A DNA stretch of 64,000 nt from Apoda limacodes (taxonomy: Eukaryota > Arthropoda > Insecta > Lepidoptera > Limacodidae): the NCBI GenBank assembly GCA_946406115.1, contig OX291551.1:14818001-14882000 (forward strand), read 5' to 3'. Positions within the stretch are counted from its first letter, which is position 1. The number at the start of each line of letters is the position of its first letter. A program made the translations under genes and the position numbers. Of this stretch, positions 1 to 12,932 are shown one piece after another. The notes beneath the pieces were generated by a model that did not search any database, had not been told where the DNA came from, and was given only the letters and a program-made list of their open reading frames with translations.

Positions 1-220
1 TTTTGAACTTAACCTTTTTGAAAGACGCATTACAAAGTTAATCAATTTATGAATTTTGAGACAAGGGTTAGTAAATTTTATTGTGTATATTATATTAAAA
101 TTTTGTTCTTGTAAAACCTACATATTTTACCATCACACATTGTCTCCTCCAAATTTTTAAATAATTCTGTTAAGTTTTGTGTATGTGCTTTCTTTTCTTT
201 CTCTTAAATATCTACTAGCT

Positions 221-793
221 AAAAAGCCGGCCAAGTGCGACTCTATATGCTAATAGTTTTTCCATCATGAGGTTAAGTCTCACAGCGCCTTAACTATCAA
301 TTTTTGGATTTTTTTCTATATTTTTAATGAAACATCTTGCTTCTTGCCAAATTTTATGATTTTAGGTTAGTATACAAATTTGATTAATTTGTGTCACAAT
401 ATGCGACAAAAATGACCATATTAAGGGCATATTTTTTCATTGCATTTCCTAAGGAGGTTGATTTTTATACAACTTTAGGTGATTAGACTTTAGTATTGCA
501 TATTAATTCCAACTTGATACCTCAACGCGTTTTTGAGCAAAAGGGTCTTGACAGACAGACAGACAATCATTTTTTTTCATGTGTTAGAAATACAAATTAA
601 CAAATTTCGGTTTTTTCCTATAGGTGTGGTGTAAAACTTTGCGTGGTGTCAACTAGGACAACGGGAAGTAGGTTTTGATTTATTTGTAAATGCCAAAATA
701 TGCGACAAAAATGGCCTTATTTTTTTAAACGGACAGACGGACAACAAAGTGATCCTATAAGGGTTCCTTTTGAGGTACAGAACCCTAAAAATA
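221..793 (+). repeat. Lepidopteran dispersed repeat ('GGCCAAGTGCGA...GAACCCTAAAAA' family)
   Basis: It starts AAAAAGCCGGCCAAGTGCGA and ends GAGGTACAGAACCCTAAAAA, the usual borders of this family. Inside, two blocks with TATGCGACAAAAATG (about 400 and 698), each followed by GACAGAC-type repeats (550, 731), suggest a partial internal duplication. No coding capacity. Confidence 0.65.
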
Positions 794-2089
794 ACGCGCC
801 TTTTACTCTTTTTTAACGTGTTAAATGGACCTTATGGGTGGCAATCAGACTTACTTATATTTTTGTTGGCAGAGATTATTTCCACGATAATCGTCTAAGT
901 ACCTACTAAGTTGCACCAAAAAAGTGGCATGAAGTAAGCAAATTTGTCACGGCTTAGGTAATAGCGTTTAATCACGAAGTAGTTTGAAAATAGCAATGGT
1001 GTAAAATGAAGTCTTCTGATACACGTGCAATATAAATACTTATTTTTTAGCTATGCTTTGGGATTTCACCTGCGCAAAAATGTATTGCCGTGGGATCTGT
1101 GTACTAAGATTAAATATCTTGCGTTTAAAACATGTCCTCCCCCATGTTATGACTTATCAGAGTGTCCAGATCTCCAGTCCAGTCCAGAAGACGAAATTTG
1201 ACGATGACAAATAATAATTAAAAAAAAAAACTACAGACTACTAATTAGGTACAATAAAAAATCAGTACAGGTATATGTGTGTAAAAAGCATTTTCAAGAC
1301 ACTTATGACTTCCGATTGGTACTGTATCTGCTAGGTCGCAACACGCTGGCGGATTGTGTGCTAAGAGATACTGGGGGCGAACTGCTACTCTTACCGCAGT
1401 CAGATTCAAGGATTCTGTCAGGATATGGGAATCAAAGATGATAAGGGGTGTAACTTATTGTTTAGTCACCCCTCTACTTTGCTACATCGCTGACAATGTT
1501 TTACTATTGATATATATCTCTTATTCGACTACATAACTCTTAGGTATTTCGCTCCTGGACCTGGTTTAATGTAATATTCTTCCCTACCCGTTCCCTAGAC
1601 GAAGGAGTCATCATCGTCGTATAGCTAATTATTGATATAAATTCATAAAAATCTTTTCTTCCAATTGTTGGATTTGAAAAACACTCCTTTTTCCTTAAAA
1701 AAGCGACCTAACCATAGATCTCTTCCACATGTTACAGTACCTATATAATATATATAATCTGTGGATTTTAAAGAGATAAGAGCATACACTTGGAGTTCTG
1801 TGATTTGTCCTATGGACTGCGCTTGAGCCTCACAAAATTGACCACCCTTCAGAAAAAGACAAAAAAACCTTTTTTTTCTCTTTCCATCAACGTCAGCCAT
1901 TTTGATTGGCAGACCTCAGTTTCGCCCTTTTATTACTTCTGGCTAGGAAATACGCTATTCAGTTAAAGTTATGGTTATTAGAAAAAAATAATTAAGTCAC
2001 GCTTATTTGATTTTAACATTATTGTCATATTTACTGCTGGACACATCCCACACTGCGAGTTTAGATCGCATTCCCTACTCTAGAACCTT

Positions 2090-2350
2090 TTTACGAGCTT
2101 TTTATTAGCTTCACCTGTATGTTTGTATGTTTGTTTGTAACCGACTTCTTTGGGCGCGATTTTGACCCACTTTAAACGGCCAGATTTCGTTCAAACTTTG
2201 TAGATTTATTGAGGACCGATGACAATACACTAATTTGATAAAATTATTCCATTTTTCAATTTGCAAAATATGATTTTTGTTAATTTATATAATTTTCATC
2301 TATAGTCGATAAGGTAAGAAAATAAAGCACTCTGATGCTTCGCATCATGA
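2090..2350 (+). repeat. Probable lepidopteran MITE-type repeat
   Basis: TTTATTAGCTTCACCTGTAT, GTTTGTATGTTTGTTTGTAA and CCAGATTTCGTTCAAACTTT are typical phrases, and the end has ATGCTTCGCATCATGAG, which forms a small hairpin. Confidence 0.4.
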
Positions 2351-3714
2351 GTCGTGCAATAGTTTAACGCTTTTTTTAAAATAAAATATTTTTTTTTTTA
2401 TTCACACTATTATTAATTTATATTCATTGAAATTTTTATCACTATTTTCTTAATTTAAATTCATTAAAATTTATTTTCTATTTTTTAGTTCGGTTTTCTA
2501 TAAAAAGCGTGTTTTTTAGTTTTTTTAAACTATTATTTTTTCCCTAACGTTCACAACCCTACGATCTAGATATTTGGTCTGCCCATTGCTACTTCACTTT
2601 TCTTATCCTTAAGACCGACAGTTCTTTTCAAAGTTACTGTAAGTATCGATAATTCAAATAGGTATACAAGTAATTCTGTGGCCCCAGTTACTAACAAATG
2701 AAATCACTATCTACTTTATATCCACTTGAACTTAGTAGAAGAGTCATTGACCAAAGTTTTTGTAACACTAATCAAAGAAACTCACGAAATTTAAATATTT
2801 GCATCTTACTCATGCCTCGTCCAAATTTAGTTTCGCACCACTTTTTCGTCCCATCAACCGTCGGCCATAATGCGAATCACCATCAATTTTTTTTCCTCAT
2901 GGCATCATTTTGGAAACAATTTTCTATCCTATATGATTATGGATCATTTTGAGTACGTATAAAACTATTATTAATATATTAAAACTCATAACCTTTTCAG
3001 TCATTATTTTTAACTTAAAATTTATTTTGTTTCTTTTTTAGAATCTTCGTATTTAATTGTGTACCTACCTAATGAAGATATTTTTAGTTGCTTATGGTAT
3101 GAATTTCGCTATATCATTAGAAATGAAACGCTATTCTTCGAGTAGAAAAGCGTGGGCACATTAATTTAAAAATAGTACATTATTATATTATTTAATAAGT
3201 TCAATGTAACGGAAGATAATTGAAAAATTCTATAATAGTACGTTCTTATTGTTACCGTGGGCCGCTTTCACCAACGAAACACACAACTGATGAACCTACT
3301 TACTCGATTCTCTTACATTCAACTTTTTTTATATTAAAGGCAAATTAGCTGCAGCTGTCAAAAAAATTAAAAAAAAATATTTTTATATTCTTAAGATAAA
3401 AAATTAGTTTTATAAGAATATATTTTTAATTTCGTATACACCTATAAGTACAACATATACAACTATTTACGTACTTTATATAAATGTTTTAGTTATTTTA
3501 TATTTAGTATTTGTATATAAATATATATTTAGTGTGTGGATTAATATTGATTATATAAACATATGATGCTATAAGTAAAATTATTCTGTTTATAATTTAT
3601 TAGTATTAACTTATTTTTAAAGTAAAACATTCATAAATTATTATGCATATATACATATAATATAGTGCACAGATACTTGAATTATTTAAATACATTCCTC
3701 TACCCAAAGGTTGT

Positions 3715-3880
3715 CTTTAAGAGATCACTTTTTAGTGATATGACCGCACTTTGTACTTGTATTTTATGATTTGTTGAAATTGATTATAATTTAGGGTGAC
3801 TTTTGTTTTATTGTGCATTTTTTTTTCTAGTGTCTTCTTTCAGTGTATAAATGTACTAGAATAAAAAGTATTTGAAAATC
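3715..3880 (+). repeat. LINE-type 3' UTR repeat with hairpin, copy 1
   Basis: It contains the hairpin ATCACT-TTTT-AGTGAT (3724-3739) followed by ATGACCGCACTTTGTACTTG and an AT-rich tail ending GAATAAAAAG. It resembles the 3' UTR of common lepidopteran retroelements. A second copy with a compensated stem is at 26030-26115. Confidence 0.45.
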
Positions 3881-4829
3881 CTTAGAACCTTAGAAAATCT
3901 TAGCAATAAAGTTGTTTAAACTAAATTTTCGCACTGAATAAAATATAGGCTTAGTTTTTGGAATCAAGCTATCAGGGGTTCCTTCCTCCCTGTTCCTAAA
4001 GTCACAATTCTTAATTATTTTAAAATTAGGTAAAATACTGTGTAAAATATTAATTTTTGATATTCTCCAATTAAAAAGATCCAAATATTTTCTTCGCAAT
4101 AGAAAATTATAAGTTCTATTTTGAAATTCTTTAAAAGTGTTGTAAAGGTCAAATAGTTGTTTTGATATAGATCAGTAACTGGCAGAATGTTGAGAGGGAA
4201 TGTACCATGGTGAGCCCTATTGAGGTCATTACCTATGGAGAGGGAATCTGCTATCGTGTATTCTTCGTGCCGGCCACACCACGTAGTATCTCTCAATAGC
4301 AGTGTTAATAGTGATGTGTAAGTTTTTTTTTCAACCATCGATAGTTAAGGTACCGATTTATTATTTGTCTGAAGTAAGATGCAAACCGAGTTACATATTG
4401 TTGTGTTTTAAAAAGTTTTACAGCTACAGTTACGATTGTTGCCAAATATTGTTACAAAATAGTTAAGAATAATTTACAACTACCTTACGATGGTAGTTGT
4501 TTAAAGAATGATCCGGAGATTGATTTAACTATTTATTCGATCTTAAATCTCCTTAATTTTGCGAAGTGTTTAGTAAAACATAGATATAGTTTATTTTCTG
4601 AACGGACAAGAGATACATAAATCAAAAACTGAACGCTTAGAATTCAAGGCTTTTAGAATGTTTTCAGCTAACCCATGACAAAAATCTTATGAGCGTGTTA
4701 AGTGAGGTTTAATACTGCAAAAAAGGCAAGAAAGTCTGTAGACAGATTAGTCACTTGTGTACACTCGTTTTATTTTACGTTTGTTTCAATTAAATGTTAT
4801 TTATTATAATTATTTTTTGCTTATTATAC

Positions 4830-5240
4830 CAGACTGTATTGGTACACTGCTGGATATAAGCCCTCTCCGTAGCGCGCTAATTCTCCTGGTCCTTTGCCTT
4901 CCACACTAGCCACTACCGCCCATTCTTTAAAGGTCGTTGGTTCCCTGGGCTGGAGGGGCGTCTCACGCGTCCCCCTTTCGAACGCGTTCTTCATTCTTGG
5001 ATACGTCTGCTGCGTCGGCCATCGTTACTCCAAAAGACGTGTCTAGGCCACTGCCAATTCAGCTTGCTGATTCTGTGAGTTATTTCGGTAACTTTAGTTT
5101 TATTCCAAATGTTCTATTATGGGTTCAATTCTTTAGCAACACTTCGAGTATAGTTCACTTCATGGCACGCTCTGCGACCTTGAAATTGTGGACCAGTATG
5201 TACTGGTGGAAGACTTTTGTCTTCACGCTCTACGTTATAT
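4830..5240 (-). mobile_element. Degenerate RTE-type LINE 3' part, antisense
   Basis: Read on the minus strand, broken frames give VAERAMK...TILEV, LLKN and KLPK..LTESAS..IGSGLDT. I recognise these as decayed versions of the C-terminal region of lepidopteran RTE-like LINEs. The plus strand contains the familiar ACTGCTGGATATAAGCCCTC near 4849, which recurs at 19287. Multiple stops show it is old. Confidence 0.55.
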
Positions 5241-6229
5241 GTGACTTAAAGACTTGACGAAGTTGGCCAAATGCTGCCCTCCCTTGCTAAATCCTACTAT
5301 GGGCGTTTTTACTCATTACATTCAAATTATGAAAGAGCTTTTCAAAAAAGGAATTATTTTTCTCTTACACAATATTTGCGAATTATACCCAGGCACCATA
5401 AAAAAATAAATTAACAAGTGCAAGCATTTTGCATCCAAGTGGTATAATTTTTATATTTGTCGACATACTTTGTAGTTCTACAGCACTATTTCCGCCACCC
5501 CGCCGTGTCAATCATAAGCCAACAAATTGTGTATGAGTCGGCAACAATTCACGGCTATTCAATAAGCTCCGCGTTCGCCGCAGATTGGTATCAAATGTAC
5601 ATCATGACCAAGATAATACATGTCTAATGTATGTTAAGTAAGTAAAACTATAATAAATATAAAAATATGTTGATATCGTAATATATTTTTAGTGAGCGGT
5701 TTTGTTATTTGCTTTATTTTTATGACTATGTCTCGATCAATGAGACCATTGATCTGTGAGAGATAAAAAAACTAAATTATTACACTGATTTTATGTTCAT
5801 GTACGTCTTGGTTATATATTATATTCTATATGATTGTATAATAAAAATAAGCAATTTAAAATAAATTTACTCTGGAAACACATTATTAAAATTTTATTTA
5901 GTAATTATTTTTAAGATCTATTTTTGAATACATATTTACGGGGAACAGTTACCAAGAAAACTTATATCGAAATTACTTTAGAGTAATAATTTCTTCTTGC
6001 TTAGTAACGATTTTAAATTTAGACACGGATAGATGGAAAAAAATATGAAAGAAATATGTTATAAAATTCTTGGTGTATATATAACATTTATAACATTATA
6101 TGGATATTTTTCAATTTTCTTTATCGTTAAAGTTTTAGCCAGTGATATACATTTTGTTACAAAAATACGGGAGTGCAAACCGCAATCAGCTCTGAAACAA
6201 AAACTCAATTCTCGGAACGAACACGTTTT

Positions 6230-6850
6230 CCAATTTCAAACCGCATTCCATTTTTAAAAACAACGCGTTCCGATCTCGCGTGGCGCGTAGTGATGTGCGC
6301 ATTATCGATAACGCTCGCTTTCGGATGCGAGTGCACTGTCCTAACCGACCTCTTGTAACGGTACGAACAGTCAATCTTACATCAACCACTTCACCTTTGC
6401 CGTTGTTAAGATAGATTATCTAGTCGTATTTGTTTATAATTCTTAGTTATAAGGTTTAAATTTCTTTGTCACTAAATTCCACAACGGAATAAGTATAATT
6501 GTAAGTTTGTGTGAAGGTTCTTGGGTGTCGGATAGTTTGACGTATCGAGCGAGCTCAGAACTCAGTTTACGTTTGAACTTTGATTTGTTTCAAACCCTTG
6601 TATTTACGACTACTAAGGTGTAACAGTTACGTTTTTGTTTGAGTTTACGACCATTTGGGTCCTAAACAATTTAAACCAATCCTAGAGGATATTCATTCGA
6701 TACACCAACAAGTCGATTATTTCTTTGTGAGTTGTTTTCGCCGCCTCTAGTTTCAATGTTAATCCTCAACGGAAACGGGAGTAGGCTTTAATTATATCAG
6801 TCCACCCGCACTCTCGTTATGGGGGTTAATGAACTTTAAGTTGATCTAAA
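6230..6850. other. CpG-richer non-repetitive patch
   Basis: This stretch has many CG dinucleotides (AACGCGTTCCGATCTCGCGT, TATCGATAACGCTCGC, GACGTATCGAGCGAGC) in an AT-rich surrounding and no phrase repeated elsewhere here. It could be a promoter, an untranslated exon or an enhancer. Overlapping short frames on both strands have no protein features. Confidence 0.25.
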
Positions 6851-7342
6851 ATTTAAATACTGATTTCAAAAGCAGCATATAAAGTATTTTACTACTTAAT
6901 TAGTGATAAGTATTCAAAAAAAAACTCACATTTAGATAAAATTCTTACTTCCTAACACTTGAAGACTTACGTAATGACTACGCTTTGAGTTTTGTTTTTA
7001 TTTCAGTGAGAATGAAAAAAAAAACCTATGACATATAGGCGCAAACATTTCCTTTGCCGATCTTGATAGGAAACATAAATGGTAGTCAACTTTTAATTGA
7101 TATACTTTAGTCTCGAACCTAAGCCGTGGCTTTTAATGTACTTTTTTTTAATATTGTTAATCTGTAATAACATTAAAAAAAAACTATTGCTGTGAAAAGA
7201 AAAATATTGATAGTAATCTATCAATATAATAGTTTTTACTTAGTTAAGCCAATTACATTATATTACAAATAAAATTACAATTATATGTATTTTTACCATA
7301 CTACAGCAAAGCTAAAAGGAAGGGTTATGGTCTTATCGGTCT

Positions 7343-7364
7343 ATGTATGTATGTATGTATGTTT
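7343..7364. repeat. (TATG)n microsatellite
   Basis: There are about five TATG units, followed by TTTGTATTTACG. It may be the start of a Helitron- or MITE-type repeat. Confidence 0.8.
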
Positions 7365-8029
7365 GTATTTACGTATGTTCAACCTAAACGACTTATCTAA
7401 TAACCCGATATTAATAAATAAGGTGTCAATGGATTCATAATTTCGATCTCTTTGAAATAACTTTGTGACGTCATATAAAATCCAACATGGCGAATATAAC
7501 TTGTATAATATTTTGCGCTATAATAAAACGTTTATAATTATACAGTGTTTGGTATCAAATAAACGCGATACCAAATACTTATATTAATATTTTACAAGAT
7601 ATTTAAAGATCTCAAATATAAACTTTGTCTTTGATTTTTAAAAAATTGGCGCTTGAAAGTAAGAATGAAGAAACTAATGAAAAAATTAACCCAGGTAAAT
7701 TTTACTGAAGTTCTTCGGATAGCATAACAAAGTTTAAAGTATAAGAAACCTATCTACATCTACAAAACGCATATTCATGTCCGACTAAAGACGACAAGCA
7801 GATAGATATAAAGTAGTCGCTGGGAGTTCCAACTTAAGTCCACCGCAAACGTTCGATTTTAAAACTAATTTTAATTTGTTTGTAGATTTATTCATCTGAA
7901 ATCACAAAAAAGGTATATCAATAGGGATTGTAAGATTTATTAAAGAATCTTTATATAAAAAGTCTGGAACTAGCAAATCAATTGCCATTTTTTTCTGACC
8001 TAACTTCTGTCATCCATATTTAATACCTT

Positions 8030-8318
8030 ATAAATGCGAAAGTGAGTTTTTTGGTTTGTTTGTTCATCCTTCACGTTGCAATGGAGCATTCTCTTGAGCT
8101 AAAATTTGGCACAGAGATAGTTGAAGCTTTTAAATGACGGAAAATTTAAAAGTTACCGCAGGAATAACGATAACCAAACTTCACGTAGACGTACTATAGC
8201 TACAGCTATAGCTTGATAAAGCAAACTTTCTTACTACAATCAAGCAGTTTCTATTATATCAAGCAATTCTATGTTGATACTAGAATTCAGCGGGAGTGGA
8301 GCTGCTGCCAAAAGCTAA
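8030..8318 (+). repeat. Helitron-like non-autonomous element, copy 1
   Basis: It has GTTTGTTTGTTCATCC, TTGGCACAGAGATAG, and an end with AGCGGGAGTGGAGCTGCT (weak hairpin) followed by AAAAGCTAA|T. The CTRR-T end after a hairpin is the Helitron rule. Confidence 0.5.
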
Positions 8319-9529
8319 TTTACTATATTAGTAAGATGATCAAAATACTTCCACTTTTAAGTATTTTAAAAATATAAAAAAACGTGTAAATGAAACCTAC
8401 AACACTTGTACATAAATAATATTCACTTGCAAAACATTTTCACGTTTCAAGGTTATACACGAACATAATTATAATTAGGATAAATGGAAAACGTATTACT
8501 AGAACATTTAGCATTACGTTAGGAAGAATTACTAAGTTGCAGCTACTATATCGTTCGTCAGCTGGAAGCCTTACTAGCTGGTCTCAATGGCAGGTTCCGT
8601 GTGGGCCGCCCTAAGCTTTGTCGTGTACCGTTAAGGATATTCTCCTTATCTCTAATCGTACAGCTGTAACCGGCCTTAGACAATGCGTTCGATGAATAAT
8701 GTCTCAGGCATTAGCAAATGTCATGCTTTGTTTTGATGTTCGTTCATTTTGCGTAAGTGTTTGTGGATTGAAGCATATCTAATAATTTTATGTTATCAAA
8801 TTGTTTATAATTGGCGCTCCTAGGGTCTCATTTTTCGTTTTGCGAGCAATTTTTGTTTTATTTTCGTTAATTTTGTCGTTTGTCATCTGTTTTGTTTTGC
8901 ATTGGTGTTAAAAATATCATTTTTTTAGTATCATCTGTAACCAACTGTCAAGCGTTCGTTTGCATTATTTTTATTATTTTCGTTACTTTCGCCACCAAAA
9001 AATTAATTAGAATATTATTATTAAATTTTAGACCCATGTCTGCAGGTGGAGTTTTGGTTTAAATCTGTCAAACTGCCTATACACACATATTCATTATTTA
9101 AGGTACTGTGTGTGTTATTATCGTAGTGTGTGTACGTCAACCGTACGTTTTGCTACTAATAACTTTGTTAGTAACGTTTCAAAGCTACACGAACGATAGG
9201 TGTCGGTGGCAAAACTGGCGTTATCAAAAGTATCAAACGTGGGAACTCTCTATTCCAAAACGAACACACTTCTATTGTTATGTAAAATTACCGAGTGGGC
9301 TCACATATTATCTTATTTAGAATCATACACCTCTGATAAAGTATGAATATTTAATATCACTTTACGTCTCCGACCTATTGTGACTGTCTTCATAATATTA
9401 TGTACATTACTCGTTGCTGGTATTTTATTATATTACTCAGAAACTGGTAATTTGAGACTGATAGGACATGAAGGCACCATAGTTCTCATACGCTGTTTCA
9501 GAAGCAGTGTTCCAGATATGAGGTCACCG

Positions 9530-9735
9530 CCTGTCACGCAGGACTAAATCACGGTTAGGAGAGGCCCCTCGACTGTCAGAATTTTTAGGCCTACTTTTAA
9601 CTGGGCTAAGCCTGCTGTCAAATGACAACAACCAGGACTGACAAGTTAATGCGCCCACGCGTGTCACTAGGCGGTCACCGATCCAATAATTGACCTCGCC
9701 GAGCCTAACTTCGCATATCGTTTTCAAGGCCACAA
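9530..9735 (+). repeat. Unnamed dispersed repeat, copy 1
   Basis: It shares CTCGACTGTCAG, TGCTGTCAAATG and CATATCGTTTTC in the same order with 16365-16640. It is GC-richer than its surroundings; the 69-codon antisense frame is not protein-like. Confidence 0.45.
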
Positions 9736-9999
9736 GTTACTATACCTATAACTTAATATTGAAACCTTTAGCTATTTCAAACAAAAAGAAACTTGACGGA
9801 CATACAGATAGAAAGACGGAAAACAGATCAGCTCGTGAATGTTCTGGTTAACAATCATTAACATATTGTTACATGGATGCACCTGCAGTTCAATTATATA
9901 TAGGTATGTATGAACACAAATAACTGCTTAAAGGATTTAGTCTTGTGTGTATTTAACCGATGTATCAAGTGATGGCGGTACAGCCCTTTCCATGTACAA

Positions 10000-10062
10000 A
10001 TCATTATTTTGTTTAGTACAAAATGATAATATATCATTTTGTTTAGTACAAAATGATAATAT
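10000..10062. repeat. Tandemly duplicated palindrome
   Basis: Two adjacent units of about 30 bp each contain the arms ATCATTTTGT and ACAAAATGAT around a TTAGT loop (second unit 10033-10057). The first unit has a small insertion in its left arm. Confidence 0.75.
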
Positions 10063-10433
10063 CCTTACTGTTTATTTTATTAAAAGCGGTTTGATATTGT
10101 GTCGCGAATGAGTAGGAATTAGCTTTTATATACAAAGTAGGAATATGATTTATTTTGTAAATAATCAGCTGATGTAATCCTGAAACAAGTAGTGCGTAAG
10201 GGCTCACCATTAAGAAAGGCCTATGTCTAGCAGTAAGCGCAGATAAGCTTTATATTAAAATCGTTGCGAATGAAACTACTTTACACGAGTAATAGTTTTT
10301 AGCATAGCACAAGGGTTAAAAAGACATTTTTAACTGAAACATTTTTAACTTGTTTTTTAAATAGGTATGATTGCAATTATTTTGTGAATGTAAATTACCC
10401 GGGAAACACGAAGTATTATATATTTATTAAATA

Positions 10434-10448
10434 AGCGCCATCTAGCGG
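10434..10448 (-). promoter_or_regulatory. CTCF-like site
   Basis: The reverse complement is CCGCTAGATGGCGCT. It fits the conserved CTCF consensus CCASYAGRKGGCRS at all but one position. Weaker relatives are at 21917, 31293, 37807 and 38791. Confidence 0.45.
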
Positions 10449-12529
10449 AAGCGTGACACACCTCTTTCCAGTAAGTTTTTCTTCTCTTGCTTTAATATAA
10501 ATAGTGGACTTGATATTTTAATTTGAAAATTAAAGAACGGTAGTATAAAAATAAACTTTTATAACAAAACTTTTGCAAACTAGCGATAACATTGTCAAAA
10601 CAAAGTTTTCTATTTACTCGGTACATTAGGTTGGAATTACGAAAGTGTACCGCAGTAAATAATATTAACACATCGCTATCCAGTCCGCGCTAGCGTCGGT
10701 ACAAGCGGGTATTGTAGCGGCATTTGCAGCAAGCACGATGCCGGTATTTAGGCGTAGTTAGAGTATGGCTCTACTGTTAGCGAGGAGAAACTAATGCAGA
10801 AACATATGTAGGTATGTTATAGTAACATAATTATTATATACCTATATGTAGTATTACACCAGTGTATATGTAGTTTAACAATGTTCTTTAAGAGTTCGGA
10901 TTTGGTAGGTATTGAATGCATTCTTGGGAAAAAATTTAAGCAACCTAAATTGAATCTTGTAGTTACAAAAATAAGTATATAAAAAGTTACTTATACAAAT
11001 AAGATTGCCAATATTTTATTAGTAAAATATTAATTTAATTACTGATTTTAAATAAGGTGTAAACTAAAATTATGTAGATTTTATATTTTAATTTTTGTTA
11101 GATAGGTAGTTGTTAGTATTAATAATATTAAAAAGCATTAACTATCTTGTACAATATGTGGATAGACTATAACTTTATTAAATAATAGTTATTCAGGCAC
11201 GTGTAGATACCTAATTCAAAAATTAATTTTGACAATCGCTGTAGATGAGCCCATACCTTGAATATCGCCTTGTTTTCTGTTTGATTACAGATGAAAGAGG
11301 TCTGGCCTTTTGAATGTTCTGCGGATACATTTTAGTGCTAAGACCTTACATACACAGGGCAAATATGAAGTATTTCAATATTTAATGTCATATTGTTTAT
11401 TTGATATCAACAATTTAAGATTTTGGAAATGTTAGGTAGCCATCATGTCACGATTATAACGTTTTACTTTATCAATTAGAAATATTTTAAGACGCACAGG
11501 CCCGAATCATTTTATTTAAAAAAAAAAAACTATTTTGATTAGACTCCTTATGGTTTTTAAAAAACCATTTATCGATTGTATGTAATTGATACCTATAGTT
11601 GAAATTCTGTTTTTGCCAACAAAAACAAATATCTGAATTATGAAATTAGTAAAAGAAACCGATATCATTAATTGTTACCCGACCACATTGTTATTACACT
11701 ATAACACAGCATCTTCACGACATACACGTATCTATGCCTTTTGAAATATTTAATATTAATAGAGTAGGACTTTTATATTTTGTTAGAGTTCCTGTTTTAA
11801 GGTCTGATTTCCATTATTACAAAACTAATGTCACCTTACCTACATTGATTTTATTTTTGTGGTGTTACATTTTATCTGGCTGTGCAATACCTACTGCGTA
11901 TCATAAAATAATCATATAATTTTTTGTTTTTAAACATTTTTTTCCAAAAATTATTGTTATTAGGAACCTCAAAACTTATTAAAATCCTGAAAAAATATAA
12001 GTCAGAAATGCATGTTTTTGGTTGTATTTATAGAAGTTTAAGCATTTAATTAGTTAGTGCATTAGGTTAATATTGAAAATTAAATGTAGGTATTTCATTT
12101 TGTACTGTTAGATACACCTGCATAGGTACTTGTGTTTTGTTAATTGCGTGCAATATTTAGAATATCAAATTAATATTGAATATTAATTATACTCGAATAC
12201 TTAATTGGATTCAGAAAATAGCAGAATAAATGCTTGTTGAATATTCCATTCAATAGTTTCATTATTAAGCTTATAAAGGTGTCGACGTTAAAATACTACA
12301 TTCATTTAGACGCGTCTATAGTTAAGATAGTTAACCCTTAACAACTCGTTTCTAGGGTTTCTCTAGATTTATTTTAAAACAGTTATATAAATGTCAGCGC
12401 TGGAACCTAAGTCTAGGGAAATAATTTAATCTGGCTGTAGTCATAAATATTAAACACATTCCGTTTGTACAAAAGCGTGTAGTTTAGGGCGGTAACGAAG
12501 TCATGAGCTGTCGCGATTTAAGGTTGTTG

Positions 12530-12932
12530 TTTTTTTTTAGGGTTCCGCTGTCCGTCCGTCTGTCACTAGGCTGTATCTCATGAACCGTGATAGGTATACA
12601 GTTGAAATTTACAGAGAAGATGTATTTCTGTTGCTGCTATAACAACAAATAATAAAAATAGAATAAAGTAAATATTTAAGGGGGATCCCATACAACAAAC
12701 GTGATTTTTTTGCTCGATTTTGCTCGATTTTGATACCGGCAACAGGTAGACGCTTAAAATATGCACAGAATATTTAGTTATATAGTCACTTTAAAAATAA
12801 ATAATCAAATTAAAATAAAACAAATATTTAAGGGGGCTCCCATAAAACAAACGTGATTTTTTTGCCATTTTTATAAATAATGGTGCAGAACCCTTCGTGC
12901 ACGAGTCCGACTCGCACTTGGCCGATTTTTTC
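12530..12932 (-). repeat. Same 'GGCCAAGTGCGA' family, antisense
   Basis: The plus strand begins TTTTAGGGTTCCGCTGTCCG and ends GAGTCCGACTCGCACTTGGC. The block AAATATTTAAGGGGGNTCCCATA followed by CAAACGTGATTTTTTTGC occurs twice (about 12670 and 12824), so this copy is internally duplicated. Confidence 0.65.
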
